Assembly (NCBI GenBank): GCA_028290245.1
Contig: JAQGKG010000392.1
Location: 1-10,256 of the forward strand
DNA length: 10,256 nt
Source of the DNA: Devosia sp.
Lineage (GTDB): Bacteria; Pseudomonadota; Alphaproteobacteria; Rhizobiales; Devosiaceae
Direction of reading: 5' to 3'
Within the stretch, counting starts at the first letter, position 1. The number at the start of each line of letters is the position of its first letter. This document shows, piece after piece, positions 5,755-10,256 of the stretch. A program made the translations under genes and the position numbers. Below the pieces are notes generated by a model. The model worked only from the letters and a program-made list of their open reading frames with translations, was not told the DNA's origin and ran no database searches.

Positions 5755-6894
5755 ATGAGCTCATCGACTAAACTTGTTACCTTCACCCTTTCCGCCACCG
5801 ACGGCATGGCGCGGCGCGGCCGCATCGACACGCCGCGCGGCGATATCCAGACGCCCGCCTTCATGCCCGTTGGCACGGCGGGCACCGTCAAGGCCATGTA
5901 TCCCGAGCAGGTGCGCGAGACCGGCGCCGATATCCTGCTCGGCAATACCTATCACCTGATGCTGCGCCCCGGCGCCGAGCGGGTGGCGAGCCAAGGCGGG
6001 CTGCACACCTTCATGGATTGGCAGCGCCCGATCCTGACCGACAGCGGCGGCTTCCAGGTGATGTCGCTGGCGCAACTGCGTAAGCTGACCGAGAATGGCG
6101 TGACGTTCCGTAGCCATATCGACGGCTCCAGCCATGAGCTGACGCCTGAGCGTTCGATCGAGATCCAGACGTTGCTCGACAGCGACATCATCATGCAGCT
6201 TGACGAGTGCCTGAAGCTGCCTGCTGAAAAGAAGGAAATCGAGCGCGCCATGCAGCTATCGCTGCGCTGGGCCGATCGCTCCAAGACCGCCTTCAACAAC
6301 CAGCAGAACCGCGCCCTGTTCGGCATCGTGCAGGGCGGCGACGATCCCGAGCTGCGCGCCAAGTCGGCACAGGGACTGCAATCCATCGGCTTCGATGGCT
6401 ATGCCGTCGGCGGTTTGGCCGTGGGTGAGCCACAGGACGTGATGTTCAAGGTGATCGAGGAGATCACTCCGGAACTCCCAACCGACCGTCCGCGCTACCT
6501 CATGGGGGTCGGCAAGCCCGATGATATCCTCGGCGCCATCGGGCGCGGCATCGACATGTTCGACTGTGTGCACCCGACCCGCGCCGGTCGTCACGGCCAC
6601 GTCTACAGCCGCTTCGGTGTCATCAACCTGAAAAATGCCCGGCATAGGGATGATCATCGGCCCATCGATGAGCTGTCGCCAAATCCCAATTGCCGCCGCT
6701 GGAGCCGCGCCTATCTGCACCACCTCGTTAAGACAGAAGAGATTTTGGGCGCGATGATCCTTTCCCAGATCAACCTGGCCTATTATCAAGAGCTGGTGCA
6801 GGGCTGTCGCGTGGCGATCGAAGGCGGCCGCTTCGAGGATTTCGCAGCAGAGACGCGCGCGGCATGGGTCGCTGGCGATCTCGCCGTTATTTAG
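5755..6894 (+). CDS. tgt: tRNA-guanine transglycosylase with an altered zinc site
   Basis: Bacterial Tgt swaps guanine 34 of GUN-anticodon tRNAs for preQ1, the step before QueA. The 379-residue TIM-barrel protein keeps the substrate pocket: DSGGFQVMSL (Asp96), a DEC triad near 150, FGIVQGG, GGLAVGE, and the nucleophile Asp270 in GIDMFDC, followed by PTRAGR for anticodon binding. The usual zinc motif CxCxxC plus a downstream His is not intact. The aligned positions read Ser308, Asn310, Cys313 and Ile339 (in SPNPNC and SQINLAYY), so only one ligand remains. The segment after PTR is also unusual (GRHGHVY where GRxGQAF is common). Flanking parts such as WSRAYLHHL and EILGAMIL are normal, so this is not a frameshift. 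The start is ATG 5755; a TTG at 5719 is less likely. The pgi gene follows after 22 bases. Confidence 0.94.
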   Translation: MSSSTKLVTFTLSATDGMARRGRIDTPRGDIQTPAFMPVGTAGTVKAMYPEQVRETGADILLGNTYHLMLRPGAERVASQGGLHTFMDWQRPILTDSGGFQVMSLAQLRKLTENGVTFRSHIDGSSHELTPERSIEIQTLLDSDIIMQLDECLKLPAEKKEIERAMQLSLRWADRSKTAFNNQQNRALFGIVQGGDDPELRAKSAQGLQSIGFDGYAVGGLAVGEPQDVMFKVIEEITPELPTDRPRYLMGVGKPDDILGAIGRGIDMFDCVHPTRAGRHGHVYSRFGVINLKNARHRDDHRPIDELSPNPNCRRWSRAYLHHLVKTEEILGAMILSQINLAYYQELVQGCRVAIEGGRFEDFAAETRAAWVAGDLAVI

Positions 6895-6916
6895 CGTTCA
6901 GAAAAGGTTCATCTAC

Positions 6917-8557
6917 ATGGCAAAATCAGGACGCAAGGCGAGTTTCACCAGCCTCGACAAGCACCGCAAGCGGCTCGAAGACCAGCCAATGCGCGTGCAG
7001 TTCGCCCTTGATCCAAACCGCTTCAAGCGCTATTCGGCCAGCGGCGCCGGCATCCTGCTCGATTATTCCAAGAACCGCATCGACGAAGACACCATGGCCG
7101 CGCTGTTCGACCTGGCCCGCGCCGCCGGTGTCGAAGAACGCCGCGACCTGATGTGCGAAGGCGAACATATCAACATCACCGAAGATCGCGCGGTGATGCA
7201 TATGGCCTTGCGCTATCAGGGCGATCATCCGGTGCCTGTCGACGGCAAGGATGTTATGCCCGATATCCGCGCCGTGCTGGCAGCCGTCGAAACCTACACC
7301 AATGCTCTGCGTGCCGGCGAAATCCGCGGCCATGGCGGCGAGCAGTTCACCGACGTGGTCAATATCGGCATCGGCGGTTCGGACCTCGGCCCCGCCATGG
7401 TAACGCTGGCGCTGGAGCCCTATACCCGCGCCGACCTGCGCGCCCATTACGTCTCCAACGTCGATGGCGCCCACATCCACGACATCCTTAAGCGTCTCGA
7501 CCCCAGGCGCACCCTGTTTATTGTCGCGTCGAAAACCTTCACCACCGACGAGACCATGACCAACGCCAATACGGCACGCGAGTGGATCGCCGACACGCTG
7601 GGCGAAGTCGCGGTGCCGAACCACTTCGCCGCCGTCTCGACCAATATCCCGGCCTGCGCCAAGTTCGGCATCCGCGAAGACCGTATTTTCGGCTTCTGGG
7701 ACTGGGTCGGTGGTCGCTACTCGGTATGGTCTGCCATCGGCCTGCCGATCGCCATTGCCGTGGGTTACGACAATTTCGCCAAGTTCCTGGCTGGCGCAGA
7801 CGCGATGGACCGTCACTTCCTGACGGCACCGCTGGAAGAAAACCTGCCGGTCATCATGGCGATGCTCGGCGTCTGGTATCGCAATGTGTGGGGTTTCTCG
7901 GCCCATGCCGTGCTGCCCTATGACCAGCGCCTGAGCCGCTTTGCCGCCTATCTGCAGCAGCAGGACATGGAGAGCAACGGCAAGTCGGTGACGCTGGCCG
8001 GCAAGCCGGTTGGCTGGTCGACGGGCCCGATCGTCTGGGGCGAACCCGGCACCAATGGTCAGCACGCCTTCTATCAGTTGATCCATCAGGGCACCGATGT
8101 TATCCCGGCCGATTTCCTGATCGCCGCCCGGCCGCACGAAAGCCTGCCGCCGCATCATGACAAGCTGGTGGCGAATGTGCTGGCCCAGTCGGAAGCACTG
8201 ATGCTGGGCAAGACCGAAGAAGAGGTCATTGGCGAACTCAAGGCGCAAGGCCTCGACAAGGCGAAAATCAAGGAATTGACCCCGCACAAGGTGTTCCCCG
8301 GCAATCGTCCGTCCAACACGCTGTTTTACGAGCAGTTGACCCCGGAAACGCTGGGCTCGCTGGTGGCGCTGTATGAGCACAAGGTGTTTACTCAGGGCGT
8401 CATCTGGAACGTCAATTCCTATGACCAGTGGGGTGTCGAACTGGGCAAGCAGCTCGCCAAGGCCTTGCTGCCCAAGGTCGAAGGCAAGCAGAGCGGGGAG
8501 GGCCATGACAGCTCGACCCAAGGCCTGCTGGCCTATTACCTCGCCAAAAAGGGCTGA
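6917..8557 (+). CDS. pgi: Glucose-6-phosphate isomerase
   Basis: Pgi interconverts glucose 6-phosphate and fructose 6-phosphate in the cytoplasm, linking glycolysis, gluconeogenesis and the pentose phosphate and Entner-Doudoroff routes. The 546 residues match the family length. Both family signatures are present: WDWVGGRYSVWSAIG near 258-272 and GVIWNVNSYDQWGVELGK ending at 511. The catalytic residues can be placed as Glu352 (in DMESNGK), His383 (in GTNGQHAFYQ) and Lys511, each three positions below the E. coli numbering I recall, which supports intact activity. GIGGSDLGPAM near 153 and SKTFTT near 206 form the sugar-phosphate site. The start is ATG 6917 with AAAAGG about nine bases upstream. 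It lies 22 bases after tgt and four before map, so it is probably co-transcribed with both. Confidence 0.97.
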   Translation: MAKSGRKASFTSLDKHRKRLEDQPMRVQFALDPNRFKRYSASGAGILLDYSKNRIDEDTMAALFDLARAAGVEERRDLMCEGEHINITEDRAVMHMALRYQGDHPVPVDGKDVMPDIRAVLAAVETYTNALRAGEIRGHGGEQFTDVVNIGIGGSDLGPAMVTLALEPYTRADLRAHYVSNVDGAHIHDILKRLDPRRTLFIVASKTFTTDETMTNANTAREWIADTLGEVAVPNHFAAVSTNIPACAKFGIREDRIFGFWDWVGGRYSVWSAIGLPIAIAVGYDNFAKFLAGADAMDRHFLTAPLEENLPVIMAMLGVWYRNVWGFSAHAVLPYDQRLSRFAAYLQQQDMESNGKSVTLAGKPVGWSTGPIVWGEPGTNGQHAFYQLIHQGTDVIPADFLIAARPHESLPPHHDKLVANVLAQSEALMLGKTEEEVIGELKAQGLDKAKIKELTPHKVFPGNRPSNTLFYEQLTPETLGSLVALYEHKVFTQGVIWNVNSYDQWGVELGKQLAKALLPKVEGKQSGEGHDSSTQGLLAYYLAKKG

Positions 8558-8561
8558 TCGC

Positions 8562-9317
8562 TTGACTATCACCACCGAAGAACAGCTCGAAAAGCTCAAG
8601 GCCATCGGCCGCATCTGCGCCATCACCCGCGACGCCATGGCCTTGGCCATGCGTCCGGGCATGACGACGCTCGAGCTCGACGAGATCGGTGCCAAGCTGT
8701 TGGCCGAGCATGGCGCGCTGTCGGCGCCGATGGTGACCTATGATTTCCCCGGCACCACCTGCATTTCGGTTAACGAAGAAATCGCCCACGGCATTCCCGG
8801 ATCTCGCGTGTTGCACGAGGGTGATCTGGTAAATATCGACGTCTCCGCAGTAAAAGACGGCGTCTTCGCCGATTGCGGCGCGTCGTTCGTGCTGGGTGAA
8901 GGTGACAAGCGCGTCGTTGCCCTCTGCCGCGACGGCAAGAAGGCGATGTGGGCCGGCATCAATGCGGTCAAGTCCGGTGCGCCTTTGGCCGATATCGGCG
9001 AGGCCATCGGCAAGTTTGCCAAAAAGGGCGGTTACACCTTGATCCGCAATCTTGCGAGCCACGGCGTCGGCGATAGCCTGCACGACGAACCGGGCGAAAT
9101 CGCTACCTGGCCGGACAGATCCGAGCGTCGCCGCATGACCAACGGGCTGGTGTTCACCATCGAGCCCTTCCTGTCGCTTGGCGGCAAGATGTCCGAACAC
9201 AAGTCCGATGATGATGACTGGACGCTGGTGTCGCGTCCGTCGGCGCCCTGCGTGCAGTATGAGCACACCGTGGTGTCGACGCCGCGTGGCGCCGTGGTTG
9301 TGACGCTGTCGGCTTAG
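8562..9317 (+). CDS. map: Type I methionine aminopeptidase, TTG start
   Basis: This enzyme removes the initiator Met from nascent proteins in the cytoplasm. The 251-residue protein has the type I fold without an N-terminal zinc-finger extension. All expected metal-site and catalytic residues are visible: His76 (EEIAHGIP), Asp93 (VNIDVSA), Asp104 (FADCG), His167 (SHGVG), His174 (LHDEP), Glu201 (FTIEPF) and Glu234 (QYEHT). SHGVGDSLHDEP replaces the common GHGIGRxFHEEP, so this looks like a divergent type I branch, possibly a second map copy. No ATG fits: the next in-frame ATG lies inside the first conserved helix. TTG 8562 has AAGGG eight bases upstream and gives the natural N-terminus (xTITTEEQLEKLKAIGRICA). 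It begins four bases after the pgi stop, so it is probably translated from the same mRNA. Confidence 0.92.
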   Translation: MTITTEEQLEKLKAIGRICAITRDAMALAMRPGMTTLELDEIGAKLLAEHGALSAPMVTYDFPGTTCISVNEEIAHGIPGSRVLHEGDLVNIDVSAVKDGVFADCGASFVLGEGDKRVVALCRDGKKAMWAGINAVKSGAPLADIGEAIGKFAKKGGYTLIRNLASHGVGDSLHDEPGEIATWPDRSERRRMTNGLVFTIEPFLSLGGKMSEHKSDDDDWTLVSRPSAPCVQYEHTVVSTPRGAVVVTLSA

Positions 9318-9318
9318 C

Positions 9319-9846
9319 TTAGAGCCAGACTAGCAGCATCGGCCCGATGAAGATCATGGCGATGCCGGCGACGTAGCGCAGGTTGCCTAGCGTGCGCAGG
9401 TTTTGCACGCTGAGGATGGTGGACAGCACCAGAAAACCCAGCAGCACCAGGAATGTCGGCGTTAGCGGGCCGAGCGAGAAGGCTGTTTTTTCGGTGAGCT
9501 GCAGGTAGACCATATGGCCGCCGATGAAGCCGAGCAGGGCGGTTATCACTACCGCAACGGCTTTCGAGGTGATCAGTAGCGCCATGTCCACCGTGCGGCT
9601 GCTGAACAGCAGTGCGAGGCCGGCCGTCGTCACATGCACCGCAGCCAGCGTTGTGAAGATGCTGCTGTTGGCCAGCAGGGGCACCATTTCAGGCGGCGCG
9701 CTGAGCGGCAGAGCACCCACCATTGGCAGGTCGGCGCCGTAGGTCGCGAGTATCAGGATGACGTAGAGCATCACCAGCGTACCGGCGGCAAAAATCAGCG
9801 CCGTGGTCGCCAGCACTTTCAGCAGATCGGTGAAATCCTGGGACAC
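9319..9846 (-). CDS. Hypothetical five-helix membrane protein
   Basis: I do not recognise a family. The 175 residues contain about five hydrophobic segments: roughly 13-36, 63-82, 88-112, 125-146 and 155-174, with a polar, Pro-rich loop at 38-60 (MVGALPLSAPPEMVPLL). A single Arg-Thr-Val-Asp turn separates helices 2 and 3. It is probably an inner-membrane protein; no catalytic or transport motif is visible. The start is GTG 9846, the first possible start after an in-frame stop, with only a weak AGG upstream; the next Met is inside helix 1. Its stop lies one base beyond the map stop on the other strand, a very tight convergent pair without a clear terminator between them. Confidence 0.75.
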   Translation of the reverse strand: MSQDFTDLLKVLATTALIFAAGTLVMLYVILILATYGADLPMVGALPLSAPPEMVPLLANSSIFTTLAAVHVTTAGLALLFSSRTVDMALLITSKAVAVVITALLGFIGGHMVYLQLTEKTAFSLGPLTPTFLVLLGFLVLSTILSVQNLRTLGNLRYVAGIAMIFIGPMLLVWL

Positions 9847-9898
9847 GTCAGGGCCTGGTCATGAGGAGAAGAAGGGCATCCGAATAGGATGCTGCGTC

Positions 9899-9931
9899 GA
9901 GCAAACGCCGGTGGACTCGGTATGTTTGCTC
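9899..9931. repeat. Inverted repeat 1 of the terminal intergenic region
   Basis: GAGCAAAC (9899-9906) and GTTTGCTC (9924-9931) are perfect 8-bp complements separated by 17 bases; inside, CCG (9908-9910) can pair with CGG (9918-9920). No T-run follows on either strand, so it does not look like a terminator. It lies between the divergent membrane protein gene and the partial gene at 10079, two bases before a second inverted repeat. It could be an operator, an RNA structure or part of a repeat family. Confidence 0.55.
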
Positions 9932-9933
9932 AT

Positions 9934-10000
9934 TGAGTAGCTAGCTTGGCCATGATGAACGCGTCAAGCAGGCCATTGACTGGCTGGCCCCAGCTACTCA
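9934..10000. repeat. Inverted repeat 2, long and interrupted
   Basis: TGAGTAGCT (9934-9942) is the exact complement of AGCTACTCA (9992-10000). Within it GGCC (9948-9951) can pair with GGCC (9986-9989), and GTCAA (9963-9967) with TTGAC (9976-9980). The 67 bases can thus fold into one long interrupted stem with an eight-base loop at the tip. No convincing coding frame with a start and ribosome site occupies it. Candidates are a structured small RNA, a mobile palindromic repeat or a protein-binding site; the sequence alone does not decide. Confidence 0.55.
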
Positions 10001-10078
10001 CTCCGCAAGTCCAAATGAACGGACTCTGAACGAATATTCATCTGAAGGGTTGTTGGAGAAACCACGAAGGAGTTTGCG

Positions 10079-10256
10079 ATGACCACGCCAAACGATCCAT
10101 CAAACCGATCGCCAAAGGGCGACCACAATCGCCGGCTGGCGCTGGGCATTGTTCCTGACGTTTTCGCGCTAGAGGCTGGCGTGACGACGGAATCTTTGCG
10201 CCAATATGAAGCGACAAGCCCGGACCACGACTTCGACGTTTACGTCGCTGACCTTG
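10079..10256 (+). CDS. Hypothetical small protein, 3' end outside window; possible HTH
   Basis: The frame opens at ATG 10079, seven bases after a good AAGGAG (10066-10071), and stays open for 59 codons to the window edge. The readable protein begins MTTPNDPSNRSPKGDHNRRL, a polar N-terminus, then ALGIVPDVFALEAGVTTESL and RQYEATSPDHDFDVYVADL. The stretch FALEAGVTTESLRQYE has the spacing of a helix-turn-helix, and LRxYE followed by PDHxFD reminds me of small HTH-like proteins annotated in Hyphomicrobiales, but this is memory and not a search. If so it would be a small DNA-binding protein, and the inverted repeats just upstream would be natural places to look for its operator. The C-terminus is missing. 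Confidence 0.6.
   Translation, partial: MTTPNDPSNRSPKGDHNRRLALGIVPDVFALEAGVTTESLRQYEATSPDHDFDVYVADL

Noticed and set aside
6926..8695. A 589-codon open frame antisense to pgi
   Set aside because: It mirrors the codon bias of pgi, shows no recognisable family motif, and pgi is certain with all catalytic residues. It is a GC-driven shadow frame.
9305..9337. Hairpin at the map/membrane-protein junction as a terminator
   Set aside because: Only short 4-bp arms (GGCT/AGCC and GCTG/CAGC) with uneven spacing and no T-run on either strand.
10032..10039. GAATATTC palindrome upstream of the partial gene
   Set aside because: A single 8-base palindrome, with no second copy or recognised motif, is too short to separate from chance.

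Overview
The window looks like a chromosomal housekeeping region of an alphaproteobacterium, most likely Hyphomicrobiales and perhaps Devosia-like. The evidence is GC-rich codon use and the gene order gyrA - coaD - two tandem cyclophilins - queA - tgt, which from general knowledge is shared by many members of that order. The genus is an inference. I see no phage, insertion sequence, CRISPR array, tRNA or rRNA.

Layout. Positions 1-550 hold the 3' end of gyrA, closed by a UUCG-loop hairpin that also closes the convergent DUF805 membrane protein gene (584-1090, minus). Next comes a plus-strand run: coaD (coenzyme A synthesis), a secreted cyclophilin that overlaps coaD by ATGA, and a cytoplasmic cyclophilin. 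A strong intrinsic terminator ends this run at 2991-3020. A YdcZ/DUF606-type membrane protein gene (3044-3493) starts directly behind that terminator. It converges, with overlapping stop codons, on a UV damage endonuclease gene (uvsE, minus, 3490-4527). These two genes sit inside the otherwise conserved block and look accessory.

Divergently from uvsE runs queA - tgt - pgi - map (4626-9317), with gaps of 43, 22 and 4 bases. This suggests co-transcription of two queuosine tRNA-modification genes, glucose-6-phosphate isomerase and a methionine aminopeptidase that probably starts at TTG. A five-helix membrane protein of unknown function (9319-9846, minus) converges on map. The last intergenic region (9847-10078) contains two consecutive inverted repeats, followed by the start of a small protein that may be a helix-turn-helix protein and runs off the window.

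No undescribed multi-gene system is evident. The most notable signal is in tgt: the catalytic core is intact, but three of the four residues expected to bind the structural zinc are replaced. The paired inverted repeats near 9899-10000 are the main non-coding structure the genes do not explain.
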